8,660 bases of DNA from Candidatus Bathyarchaeota archaeon (GCA_030673805.1 DAOVIH010000045.1:1-8660); one strand, 5' to 3'; numbered from the stretch's first letter, positions 1-5,700 are shown. Made by a program: numbers and translations. Notes: generated from the sequence alone by a model not told the origin.

Positions 1-11
1 CACAATAAGGA

Positions 12-45
12 CATATTGTATATGGGTTAAACAGAAGAACTGTTC
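12..45 (+). promoter_or_regulatory. Putative promoter/operator region of the PadR gene
   Basis: Two small perfect dyads lie in the 77 bases before the PadR gene: CATAT-TGT-ATATG at 12-24 and GAAC-T-GTTC at 37-45. The first overlaps the best TATA-like stretch (GTATATGG, 18-25), which would place a transcript start near 45. PadR regulators commonly repress their own promoter by binding a short inverted repeat, so autoregulation is a natural inference, but the sites are short and A/T-rich. A weak ribosome site (AAGGAAAAG, 63-71) precedes the ATG. Confidence 0.3.
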
Positions 46-77
46 AACAAAAACACAAAAACAAGGAAAAGAAAAAT

Positions 78-458
78 ATGTTTAATATTCAAAAAGAAGT
101 TCAGACCAAACTGATGAAAGGACTCCTAGACCTCATAGTTCTCCAATTCATCAGCGACCAACCAATGCATGGATACCAAGTTATCTCCAAGATCCGAAGA
201 TCCTTCGGAGTATATTTTGGACCAAGCACCATCTACCCATTATTAAGCAACCTAGAAAAGGAAGGCTATGTAAGTAGCGAGTGGAACATGAACAGCGAAA
301 GACCACGAAAGGTATACAACCTAACCAATCAAGGCCAAAACCGACTCAACTACACGGAAGACTCGTTAAAAATTATCTGCAAAAAGTTAGGAACAACAAA
401 ACCAACAGAAATCAGCGAGAAAACAGGATGCCAAGCTTTTCCAACTTTCGTCGAGTAG
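78..458 (+). CDS. PadR family winged-helix transcriptional regulator
   Basis: A DNA-binding repressor-type regulator of 126 residues. Residues 14-90 form the PadR winged helix. The opening KGLLDLIVLQFIS is followed by the family hallmark MHGYQV (30-35), the recognition-helix segment GPSTIYPLLSNLEKEGYV (48-65) and the wing, which ends in RKVYNLTNQGQ (77-87). The C-terminal tail (about 91-126) is short, so this is the compact PadR subtype, with little room for the long dimerisation helix of PadR itself. The ATG at 78 is kept, although Met13 lies nearer the usual family start. The next gene in the same direction encodes an S component 280 bases downstream. PadR proteins often control a neighbouring transporter, so that gene is a plausible target besides its own promoter; this is inference. 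The effector ligand cannot be told from sequence. Confidence 0.9.
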   Translation: MFNIQKEVQTKLMKGLLDLIVLQFISDQPMHGYQVISKIRRSFGVYFGPSTIYPLLSNLEKEGYVSSEWNMNSERPRKVYNLTNQGQNRLNYTEDSLKIICKKLGTTKPTEISEKTGCQAFPTFVE

Positions 459-501
459 TCTCCAGAAAAACAACTGCGATGAGTTCCCATTAGCATTCTG
501 A

Positions 502-699
502 TCTGGAGGCCCACGCAACAGTCTTAATGTTATTTTTCTTCAGACTAATTCATTCTTCTTTAACCTTCACCTAAAAAAAACTAATTATGAAATCCATATT
601 CTTCAACGAGGCAAGAAGACTTACACGGATTTGCGTCTCCTTGTAATAGCACAGAAAGATGCGAAAAAGACAAAAGTTATACCTATCTACGCTGCCACA
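502..699 (+). other. Open frame in phase with the next gene, ended by TAG; possible gene remnant
   Basis: The 262 bases between PadR and the S component gene hold no convincing gene, but the frame used by the downstream gene is open from 502 to 699. A single TAG at 700-702 separates the two. The last part reads like real protein (…KKTYTDLRLLVIAQ…, from 613), yet there is no ATG or GTG in frame and the only TTG (631) has no ribosome site. It may be the tail of a decayed gene or chance. The gap also has a long-range 7-base inverted repeat (CTCCAGA about 460-466, TCTGGAG 502-508) and a T5 run at 533-537 that could end PadR transcription. I saw no riboswitch signature. Confidence 0.15.
674..681 (+). 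promoter_or_regulatory. Possible TATA box of the S component gene
   Basis: AGTTATAC is the best TATA-like stretch before the S component gene. A transcript start about 26 bases downstream (near 704) would give a leader of about 35 bases containing the GGAGGAG ribosome site. The match is weak and based on spacing alone. Confidence 0.2.
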
Positions 700-725
700 T
701 AGGAAATCACTAATGTTGGATTGGC

Positions 726-732
726 GGAGGAG
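726..732 (+). promoter_or_regulatory. Strong Shine-Dalgarno site that decides the S component start
   Basis: GGAGGAG here is followed by a 6-base spacer and then a GTG at 739-741. The alternative in-frame TTG at 721 lies before this site and has no purine-rich sequence upstream. The GTG at 739 is therefore preferred. Confidence 0.65.
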
Positions 733-738
733 ATTGAG

Positions 739-1284
739 GTGTCGTCACAAGAGCAACTAAGAGCTATTTCTTTAATTATTGTTCTAGCAGCATTAGGCGG
801 GATCAGTTCTGTGCTAGTAGGCTATGCAGGGCGGTTGTTGGGAACTATTCCGGTTTTCTCCTTTGTTGGTGGACAACTGATATCTGGTTTGCATGTTTTA
901 TGGTTAGTACTAGCTGCAGTGATGGTTCGTAAACCAGGCGCTGCCATAGTAACCGGGGCCATAAAAGGACTGATCGAAGTGTCTCTTTTTAGTCATCTTG
1001 GCATCTTTTCCTTTGTTGTCGCGCTATTAGAAGGAGTGATCGTTGATCTAGTCTTCATTTTTTTCAAAAAGAAGAGTGCAACTTCAATTTTGCTCGCTGG
1101 AGGATTCGCCTCTGCTAGTAACCTGATAGTTGTTCAATGGTTTTTTCTGCCCAGTCTTACTTTCCTGGTTTACTTCGCGGCTTATCTAGCTTCTTTTCTT
1201 TCAGGCGTAATTTTCGGAGGATATCTGGCAATCCAAATATTGAGAATAATCCCCACCAATCTTACTAGTTTAAGAGAAGACTAA
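739..1284 (+). CDS. ECF transporter S component, YkoE-like (thiamine/HMP-type)
   Basis: A membrane-embedded substrate-binding subunit of an energy-coupling factor vitamin importer, 181 residues from the GTG at 739 (187 from the TTG at 721). It is almost entirely hydrophobic, with about six membrane segments near residues 9-28, 38-62, 66-84, 88-110, 114-137 and 139-165. Features shared with YkoE-type S components are the first-helix motif LAALGGISSVLVG (16-28), the segment GGQLISGLHVLW (44-55), the loop RKPGAAIVTGAIKGLIEV (64-81) and the ELL/EGV-type fifth-segment start (LLEGVIVDL, 96-104). YkoE proteins are thought to carry thiamine or its HMP moiety; the substrate here is inferred from family likeness only. 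No EcfA ATPases or EcfT scaffold are nearby, so it probably shares an energising module encoded elsewhere (group II ECF). The PadR gene upstream may regulate it. Confidence 0.75.
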   Translation: MSSQEQLRAISLIIVLAALGGISSVLVGYAGRLLGTIPVFSFVGGQLISGLHVLWLVLAAVMVRKPGAAIVTGAIKGLIEVSLFSHLGIFSFVVALLEGVIVDLVFIFFKKKSATSILLAGGFASASNLIVVQWFFLPSLTFLVYFAAYLASFLSGVIFGGYLAIQILRIIPTNLTSLRED

Positions 1285-1340
1285 AGAAGTCAAATGCTTA
1301 GTAATCATTCCCAACCCATTTGTCTACAAGATTAACATAT

Positions 1341-1375
1341 GTTGAAGTTGGTAAGAACCATTTCAACGAGTTTTT
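1341..1375 (+). terminator. Hairpin plus T5 run after the S component gene
   Basis: GTTGAA (1341-1346) pairs with TTCAAC (1362-1367) and TGGT (1349-1352) pairs with ACCA (1357-1360). This gives 10 pairs with a small internal loop and an AAGA tetraloop. Three bases later a T5 run (1371-1375) follows. That is the shape of an intrinsic terminator for the S component gene, about 57 bases past its stop. The same T-rich stretch (TTTTTATTAG, 1371-1380) could serve as the TATA box of the next gene, with a start near 1400, and the dyad could then be an operator. Confidence 0.4.
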
Positions 1376-1412
1376 ATTAGTGCCTTATTGCATTATGTGC
1401 TGTTGGAAAAAG

Positions 1413-1838
1413 ATGGACTTTTGCTACCCTTCGAATGTGAGTTTTGGCTGTATTCGATGTGGATTATGTTGTGGTGATACCGAAAACAGGAATAGGCGGA
1501 TTTTACTGTTGGGATCAGAAATTGAGCGGATAGTTGCCTTAACTTCTTTGCCAATTTCAGATTTTGCAGCAAAACTAGAAGACAAAAACCTATATGGACA
1601 CGAGATGAAGAAGACTGCCCAAGGAAAATGTGTATTCTTAGATGACGATTGTTGCACAATATACTCTTCAAGACCATTAATCTGCAGGTTTTATCCTTTT
1701 GAACTAAGAAATGATGACAATCATAAGTACACGTTTCTTTTTTCTTCAGAATGTCCAGGTGTCGGGAAGGGAAAAAGACTAGACAAGAATTTTTTTATGA
1801 ATCTTTTTCAGGTTGCTAGTGCCCAACCAGAATTCTAA
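1413..1838 (+). CDS. YkgJ/UPF0153 family cysteine-cluster protein
   Basis: A small, presumably metal- or Fe-S-binding protein of 141 residues. Cysteines are arranged as in the YkgJ family: C13-x2-C16-G-x-C19-C20 (CIRCGLCC), then C73 in GKCVFL, C80-C81, and C91 within the hallmark RPLICRFYPF (87-96), with a late C114 in SSECPG. Members have been proposed to hold zinc or an Fe-S cluster; the function is unknown. The reading frame is open back to a TTG at 1320, but the extra 31 residues lack family features, and the hairpin and T-run at 1341-1375 fall inside them. The ATG at 1413 gives the typical start MDFCYPSNV shortly before the first cysteine motif. A TATA-like TTTTTATTAG at 1371-1380 would fit a very short leader. 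It has no evident functional link to its neighbours and converges on pyrI. Confidence 0.85.
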   Translation: MDFCYPSNVSFGCIRCGLCCGDTENRNRRILLLGSEIERIVALTSLPISDFAAKLEDKNLYGHEMKKTAQGKCVFLDDDCCTIYSSRPLICRFYPFELRNDDNHKYTFLFSSECPGVGKGKRLDKNFFMNLFQVASAQPEF

Positions 1839-1864
1839 CAGAATTCAACCAGAAACGTTCGCTC

Positions 1865-1925
1865 ACAAACTAAACTTCGTTTTCTAATTAACCCGTGTGA
1901 AGCAAAGTTTAACAAAAGAGTTTGT
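1865..1925. terminator. Long dyad at the convergent junction, possible two-way terminator
   Basis: ACAAACT (1865-1871) and AAACTT (1872-1877) are matched by AAGTTT (1905-1910) and AGTTTGT (1919-1925). The result is a 13-pair stem with an 8-base bulge on the right arm and a loop of about 27 bases. It sits in the 154-base gap where the YkgJ gene and pyrI end tail to tail. T-runs on the plus strand at 1962-1966 and near 1979-1983 could finish rightward transcription. A shared termination zone is the simplest reading. Confidence 0.35.
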
Positions 1926-1992
1926 TAGGATTAAAAACAAAGCCTAAGGAGCTGCAATTTCCGTTTTTGCGTTGTTGCTTTTTAAGATCATC

Positions 1993-2457
1993 CTAGAATT
2001 GGCTTAAGACATCACTTTTTTCTAGTATGGAGCCACAGTAGTGACAGCTCAAAAGCAGGGGGTCCTTTTTTTCCATGTAAAACTTGGAGCTTACGGGCTC
2101 ATTGCTGTTGCTTATGCATGATGGATTTGCGCATTTTATAATCTCTTCAATAACTTTTGGCAGTTTCACTTCTAACTTCTTCACAACTTTGTAGTTTCGT
2201 ACTATGTTGATGGTTGCATGGGGGGCTATCAGGGCAATCCTATTCACTTCTCGAGGTTTAACCGCTCGTCCTTCGATCTTGACTATGTCTTTAACCTTGA
2301 GGCTTTTGCTCGGTACGTTGATGGCGATCGTCATTACCCTGTTTTCTTTCCCCGTAATTCCAAGAATCTTTACGACGTCTAAGGCGTATCCGCCGCTGAT
2401 GTGGTCGATAACTGTACCTTCCTTGATTTTTGAAACACGAAGTTCTGTGCTACTCAT
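1993..2457 (-). CDS. pyrI: Aspartate carbamoyltransferase regulatory subunit
   Basis: The regulatory chain of ATCase, which binds nucleotide effectors and tunes the catalytic chain PyrB in the second step of pyrimidine synthesis. It has 154 residues, the usual length. The N-terminal allosteric domain (1-100) has KIKEGTVIDHI (10-20), with D18 and H19, plus K60 and K94 at places that match known E. coli nucleotide-contact residues. The C-terminal zinc domain has C109-x4-C114 and C138-x2-C141, the spacing of the E. coli zinc site, with the family segment CIS…EPVSSKFY between them. The ATG at 2457 has GGAG nine bases upstream; an in-frame TTG at 2472 would add five residues but overlaps that site. 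PyrB normally lies beside PyrI, usually just upstream, but is absent here. The protein looks intact, so it probably pairs with a PyrB encoded elsewhere. Confidence 0.95.
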   Translation of the reverse strand: MSSTELRVSKIKEGTVIDHISGGYALDVVKILGITGKENRVMTIAINVPSKSLKVKDIVKIEGRAVKPREVNRIALIAPHATINIVRNYKVVKKLEVKLPKVIEEIIKCANPSCISNSNEPVSSKFYMEKKDPLLLSCHYCGSILEKSDVLSQF

Positions 2458-2493
2458 TTGCCACGTCTCCAATTAAAGAGGCTGCATTTGTAG

Positions 2494-2503
2494 TAAATAA
2501 GAT
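2494..2503 (-). promoter_or_regulatory. Putative TATA box of pyrI
   Basis: On the minus strand the stretch reads approximately ATCTTATTTA, a good archaeal TATA box. A start about 26 bases downstream (near 2473) gives a leader of roughly 15 bases that just includes the GGAG ribosome site at 2467-2470. This internal consistency supports pyrI having its own promoter. Confidence 0.4.
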
Positions 2504-2572
2504 TACTTGTGGAAACGACTAAACTTGAAAAATTCGAGTTTCTCCCATATTCCTGTTGGTTCAGGGTAGATC

Positions 2573-2680
2573 TTAACTTGCCAGAAAAATAATTTTTGTA
2601 AAGAAGTGTTTGAACGGCCCGTTAAGTCTCCTAAAAAATAATATTTTTGCTATCAACAAAGAAAAAACTCTGCTAGGCAT
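2573..2680 (-). CDS. Possible small protein, 35 residues, basic and hydrophobic
   Basis: An ATG at 2680 opens a 35-codon frame ending in TAA. GAGG at 2687-2690 lies six bases upstream, a well-placed ribosome site. The predicted peptide starts MPSRVFSLLIAKILFF and continues with RRLNGPFKHFF and a hydrophobic end, so it would be a positively charged, possibly membrane-associated peptide. The richness in Phe, Ile and Lys is also what random A/T-rich sequence gives. I recognise no family. It is reported because start, ribosome site and stop are all in order. Confidence 0.18.
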   Translation of the reverse strand: MPSRVFSLLIAKILFFRRLNGPFKHFFTKIIFLAS

Positions 2681-2750
2681 TTTACGCCTCAATCTTGTCA
2701 GCCAATTAAGGGCTAGGACGCAACGTTCTGTTTCATTAGGGGATTAATGA

Positions 2751-2831
2751 TCAAGCTACGCTTGGGTGTAGTTCTTTTAGTTTGTTGAATTCTAGTCCTG
2801 TATTTAGCATGTGCACTTCAAACTGAAAGGG
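2751..2831 (-). other. Short coding-like stretch after the dodecin gene, possible remnant or micro-ORF
   Basis: On the minus strand a 26-codon frame between TAA (2832-2834) and TGA (2751-2753) reads like ordinary protein, including VHMLNTGLEFNKLKELHPSVA. An ATG at 2810 would give 19 residues but has no ribosome site. It may be the end of a decayed gene or chance. Confidence 0.12.
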
Positions 2832-2867
2832 TTAAACTGTAGTCGTTGAGCTTTGGTAGAATTGGCT

Positions 2868-3071
2868 TTATCTTTCTACTGTGAAAGAAATTTTCACGTT
2901 GGTACGGTATTCAATAATTTTATTGTTCATTATTTTTGCTGTGCACCTTTTCACGTGGAGGCCTTTGATGTTCTTGACTGTTTTGGCAGCTTCATTTACT
3001 GCATTTGTTGCTGCTTCTTCCCAACTTGTGGGTGAAGTTCCTATTAACTCAACTATTTTAACAATTGTCAT
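2868..3071 (-). CDS. Dodecin family protein (flavin-contact residues replaced)
   Basis: A 67-residue protein of the dodecin fold, which forms hollow 12-subunit shells. The sequence follows the family closely: strand 1 TIVKIVELIGTS (2-13), the SWEEA helix start (16-20), a helix through AVNEAAKTV (24-32), then the strands KIIEYRTNVKISFTVE (51-66). Classical dodecins store flavin between a Trp in the NxxW turn and a Gln in the YQ strand. Here the turn reads NIKGLHV (34-40) with Gly at the Trp position, and the strand reads YRTNV (55-59) with Arg for Gln. From memory, this matches the calcium-dodecin-type branch (e.g. M. tuberculosis Rv0379) more than flavin dodecins. The ATG has GAGGT seven bases upstream. 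It is probably a single-gene transcript; a different ligand or an ion-binding role is inference. Confidence 0.88.
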   Translation of the reverse strand: MTIVKIVELIGTSPTSWEEAATNAVNEAAKTVKNIKGLHVKRCTAKIMNNKIIEYRTNVKISFTVER

Positions 3072-3165
3072 AATTCTTACCTCAGCTTCAAATCTGTCAG
3101 AACCAACTATTATTTTTTGGGTTGCCCATTACAGGTTCTTACTTCTTTTTTCATAACAAGAACTG

Positions 3166-3194
3166 AAACGCGGCATTCCGCGAATGCGGTGTTT
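3166..3194 (-). terminator. G/C-rich hairpin after the threonine aldolase gene
   Basis: AAACGCGGCATTC (3166-3178) pairs with GAATGCGGTGTTT (3182-3194): 13 positions with one G-G mismatch and one G-T pair, around a CGC loop. It is the strongest local hairpin in the gaps. On the minus strand it lies 39 bases past the aldolase stop and about 95 bases before the dodecin start. No T-run follows directly, so it may protect the mRNA end or form part of the dodecin leader rather than act as an intrinsic terminator. Confidence 0.4.
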
Positions 3195-3232
3195 ACAATA
3201 ATTCACTGCCTAACACCAGCAAACTGGATCAG

Positions 3233-4282
3233 CTAATTGCGTCTCTGCGTAATGTTCTCGATTGTTCTTTTGGTTTCCTCTATATGCGTCCTTGTTATTC
3301 CCCGATGGGTCACCATTCTTATCTTGTTGGGCATTTGATCCAAGGCTAACACGCCGTTTTCTTTTAGTTCAGAAATGAACTGTTTGGCGCTAATTCCCAA
3401 GTCTCCAATGTCTAGAAGCAAAATGTTCGTCTGCAAGTTCTCCAAGTCAACCGAAAGCCCATCCATCTCATTTAGGGCTTGAGCTAAATGCTTTGCGTTT
3501 TCATGATCTTCTTTTAGCCTATCAATCATCTTCTCCAAAGCCACAATGCCTGATGCCGCAATTATGCCTGCCTGGCGCATTCCCCCTCCTAAGACTTTTC
3601 TCGCCTTTCTAGCTTTCTCTATGAAAACTTGGGTTCCTACAACTACTGAGCCCACTGGGCAGCTAAGACTTTTTGATAAGCAGAACATCAAGTTGTCCAC
3701 GTCTTTAGCTATCTCCTTCACATCAACTTCTAAAGCAACTGCAGCGTTGAAGATTCTTGCCCCGTCCAAGTAAATTTTCAAATCATGAGTTTTAGCAACC
3801 TCTCGAAGGGCATTTATCTGACTTGGTGTTACGATGGTTCCACCATGGCGGTTATGCGTGTTCTCAACGCATATGAGGGTTGGTTTTGGAAAATGGATGT
3901 TTTTAGGTCTTATGGCTGCCTCAACATCTTTGGGGTTTAGCGCACCTTTAAGGCTCTCCACTGGCCAAGGTAGCAAACCGGCTATTCTTGATACTCCTCC
4001 AACTTCATACCAGTAAATATGAGATTGTGACTCCAAAATCACAAGTTCTCCCGGTTCAGTGTTTGCCATAAGGGACACCAAGTTCGCTTGGGTTCCACTG
4101 CTCACTAGAAGTGCTGCCTCTTTCCCCATCTTCTCTGCTGCTTTCTCCTCAAGTCTATTCACTGTGGGGTCTTCCCTGAAGACGTCATCACCCAACTCTG
4201 CATTTCGAATTGCTTCAAGCATCTCCTGGGTGGGCAAAGTAACTGTGTCACTTCTCAGATCAATATAATCTTGGTTTTTCAT
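3233..4282 (-). CDS. ltaE: Low-specificity L-threonine aldolase (PLP enzyme)
   Basis: A cytosolic fold-type I PLP enzyme that splits L-threonine or allo-threonine to glycine and acetaldehyde; the reverse direction makes beta-hydroxy amino acids. It has 349 residues, the family length. Visible marks are the N-terminal DLRSDTVTLPT (8-18), the phosphate loop SSGTQANL (61-68), H88 in SQSHIYWYE, which should stack on the PLP ring, ENTHNRHGG (140-148), the cofactor Asp D173 in YLDGARIFNA (171-180), and the Schiff-base lysine K204 in LSKSLSCPVGSVVVG (202-216). The common form of that motif is SKGL; Ser replaces Gly here, a mild change. The ATG at 4282 has AAGGA eight bases upstream. It stands alone, with its own promoter. 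Close relatives act on other beta-hydroxy amino acids (phenylserine, beta-hydroxyaspartate), so the exact substrate is open. Confidence 0.93.
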   Translation of the reverse strand: MKNQDYIDLRSDTVTLPTQEMLEAIRNAELGDDVFREDPTVNRLEEKAAEKMGKEAALLVSSGTQANLVSLMANTEPGELVILESQSHIYWYEVGGVSRIAGLLPWPVESLKGALNPKDVEAAIRPKNIHFPKPTLICVENTHNRHGGTIVTPSQINALREVAKTHDLKIYLDGARIFNAAVALEVDVKEIAKDVDNLMFCLSKSLSCPVGSVVVGTQVFIEKARKARKVLGGGMRQAGIIAASGIVALEKMIDRLKEDHENAKHLAQALNEMDGLSVDLENLQTNILLLDIGDLGISAKQFISELKENGVLALDQMPNKIRMVTHRGITRTHIEETKRTIENITQRRN

Positions 4283-4316
4283 CTTGTCTTTCCTTCTTTC
4301 CGTATTACTCTACTTT

Positions 4317-4347
4317 GGTTTTTGAATTAAAACCTTGGTCCAATTGG
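4317..4347 (-). promoter_or_regulatory. Putative ltaE promoter with overlapping dyads
   Basis: GGTTTT-TGAATT-AAAACC (4317-4334) is a perfect 6-base-arm dyad spanning the best minus-strand TATA-like stretch (TTTTAATTC). A second palindrome, CCAATTGG (4340-4347), lies directly upstream, where TFB or an activator would bind. A transcript start near 4300 fits, leaving the AAGGA ribosome site in a leader of about 18 bases. A repressor site over the TATA box is an inference. Confidence 0.3.
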
Positions 4348-4409
4348 AAACCGATTTGAACAAAGAAACTTGCGTTCTGCTAGATTCCAGCTTGGGAAAT
4401 CAGTTCTGT

Positions 4410-5621
4410 TTAATGTGAAAGAGGAGGCGGTTCACTTTTTTTCTTGGTTTTTATTTGCTGTAGAAGCGGTAGACTAAATGGCATAAGCATGCTCAACATA
4501 ATGAAGCCTAATTCGAAGCTGTAAGTGTCAGCAATTGCACCTAGGACTGGTAACAGAACTATTGAGCTGCTAAAACTCAAAGTGAAGTTGGCACCAAAAT
4601 ATGCACTCCTCTTTTCCTTTGGAGTTAAATCCGCAAGTAGCGCTTCCCCTACGGTTAATAGCCCAAAATTGGCGAATCCTAAGATAATACAAGGTATTGC
4701 TAACAACATATTCGGTAAAACGGTCAATGAAAAAAGCGAGATTGCTCCTATTACCACTAGAATCATTAAAACTTTTTTTCTCTCGAACTTATCGGAGAGT
4801 TTTCCGCAAATTGGTGCACCAAAAAGGCCAGCTACCTTAAGCAGAGCAAACAGAATTGATGCCTCAAAAAAGTTGATACCCCTGCCTATGGTAAAATACT
4901 GGTTGGCGAAACCGTCAGTTCCTCTTAACCCTAAGGTGTAGATTAGCGCGGCTGCAATTAGAATTGCAGCGGGAACAATAACTCCTTTTTTAAAGGGGTG
5001 CCCCCTCTTAGTTGGAACTTTACTTTCGTTGTTGATTGCCTTCGCTGGATCTACAAAAAACCAAAGAGCAACTGCCAAAACTATTCCGGGAATGGCAAGC
5101 AACATCAGGGTTGATCTCCAATTCAGGCTTAGAACCAAAATTCCAGCGAAGATGGGTGCGATAACAGATCCCAAGGCGCCACCTGTCTGGTGGAATCCCA
5201 TGTTCTTTCCTCGATCTTTTTCAAAAATCTCTGATATTATCGTCACTCCACTCGGATGGTAGGTGCTCCCTCCAATGCCCGCTGTGAAGAGAAGCAAGCC
5301 GAATAGCACAATATTGTTTACGAAGCCAAGAGCAAGAAATGATAGAGCGCTTAGTATGAAACCAAGACTCATCAGCCTTTTTCTGTTGAGTGGGGTCGCC
5401 AAGTACCCAGCTAAAATAGGCAGCAGGGAGTATGGTAAAATGAAACAAGCAGCCAAAAGACCGGCAGTTAAATTGGAGATTCCGAATTCAACGGTTATCT
5501 CTGGGAGGATTATGAAGAACAACAATTGGTAAACATGGTTCATTCCGTGACTTGCTGAAAGTAGAACTAGGTGGTTTGCCCTACTTCTCTGCACTGAAGG
5601 ATTCATAGGTTTCTGATCCAC
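4410..5621 (-). CDS. MFS transporter, fosmidomycin-resistance-like
   Basis: A 12-helix major facilitator superfamily carrier of 403 residues in the cell membrane, probably a proton-driven exporter. It falls into two halves joined by a basic loop (about 191-213, DPAKAINNES…TKRGHPFKKG). The first helix region has SHGMNHVYQLLFFIILPEI (24-42), and TM4 has GIGGSTYHPSG (115-125). The HxxxH/YHP signatures are typical of the Fsr (fosmidomycin resistance) group. The motif A equivalents are GYLATPLNRKRLM (72-84) and GKLSDKFERKKVL (273-285). The C-terminal tail is lysine-rich and ends PPPLSH. Start: GTG at 5621, or ATG at 5606 giving 398 residues; neither has a strong ribosome site. The true substrate is unknown, since the Fsr name covers carriers of many compounds. 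Neighbours give no clue. Confidence 0.88.
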   Translation of the reverse strand: MDQKPMNPSVQRSRANHLVLLSASHGMNHVYQLLFFIILPEITVEFGISNLTAGLLAACFILPYSLLPILAGYLATPLNRKRLMSLGFILSALSFLALGFVNNIVLFGLLLFTAGIGGSTYHPSGVTIISEIFEKDRGKNMGFHQTGGALGSVIAPIFAGILVLSLNWRSTLMLLAIPGIVLAVALWFFVDPAKAINNESKVPTKRGHPFKKGVIVPAAILIAAALIYTLGLRGTDGFANQYFTIGRGINFFEASILFALLKVAGLFGAPICGKLSDKFERKKVLMILVVIGAISLFSLTVLPNMLLAIPCIILGFANFGLLTVGEALLADLTPKEKRSAYFGANFTLSFSSSIVLLPVLGAIADTYSFELGFIMLSMLMPFSLPLLQQIKTKKKSEPPPLSH

Positions 5622-5683
5622 TTTCTCACTTTCTGCCTAAATTCTTTTGTTGCAGCCGCAAAGAGTAATCTTTAGCAAACTTT

Positions 5684-5692
5684 GTATTTATT
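5684..5692 (-). promoter_or_regulatory. Possible TATA box of the MFS gene
   Basis: On the minus strand this reads about AATAAATAC, preceded by further A/T-rich sequence. A start near 5662 would give a leader of about 40 bases. This rests on composition and spacing only. Confidence 0.25.
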
Positions 5693-5700
5693 ATGTATCA

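Larger units (their letters stand above)
2473..2867. other. 395-base gap between pyrI and the dodecin gene
   Basis: No gene of normal size is found on either strand, and there is no trace of pyrB. It holds the pyrI promoter and an A/T-rich near-palindrome (AAAAATAATATTTTT, 2634-2648) that could act as a promoter or terminator. Two short G/C stems are also present: AGGC/GCCT at 2675-2678 and 2686-2689, and AGCC/GGCT at 2700-2703 and 2711-2714. Two tiny minus-strand open frames are described separately (2573-2680 and 2751-2831). I looked for tRNA arms and C/D box motifs and saw none that convince. Confidence 0.5.

Noticed and set aside
281..493. A 70-codon plus-strand frame overlapping the end of the PadR gene
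   Set aside because: It lies mostly inside the PadR gene in another frame, and its composition (many Arg, Lys, Thr, Gln) is typical of a shadow.
480..505. A C/D box small RNA (GCGATGA … CTGA)
   Set aside because: The boxes are only about 15 bases apart, with no room for two guides and no inner boxes.
459..738. A thiamine (TPP) riboswitch before the YkoE-like gene
   Set aside because: The conserved CUGAGA and GGxUAAUxCC-like segments were looked for and not found.
1320..1412. A longer start for the YkgJ-type gene at the TTG
   Set aside because: The extra 31 residues have no family likeness and would cover a terminator-like hairpin and T-run; the ATG at 1413 fits the family start.
2690..2800. 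A tRNA or other stable RNA in the gap before the dodecin gene
   Set aside because: No T-loop consensus and no acceptor stem; the short G/C stems do not combine into a tRNA shape.
2853..3156. Plus-strand frames of 60 and 91 codons opposite the dodecin gene, rich in hydrophobic residues
   Set aside because: The minus-strand dodecin match is clear, and the hydrophobic look comes from the antisense of its Lys/Asn/Glu codons.
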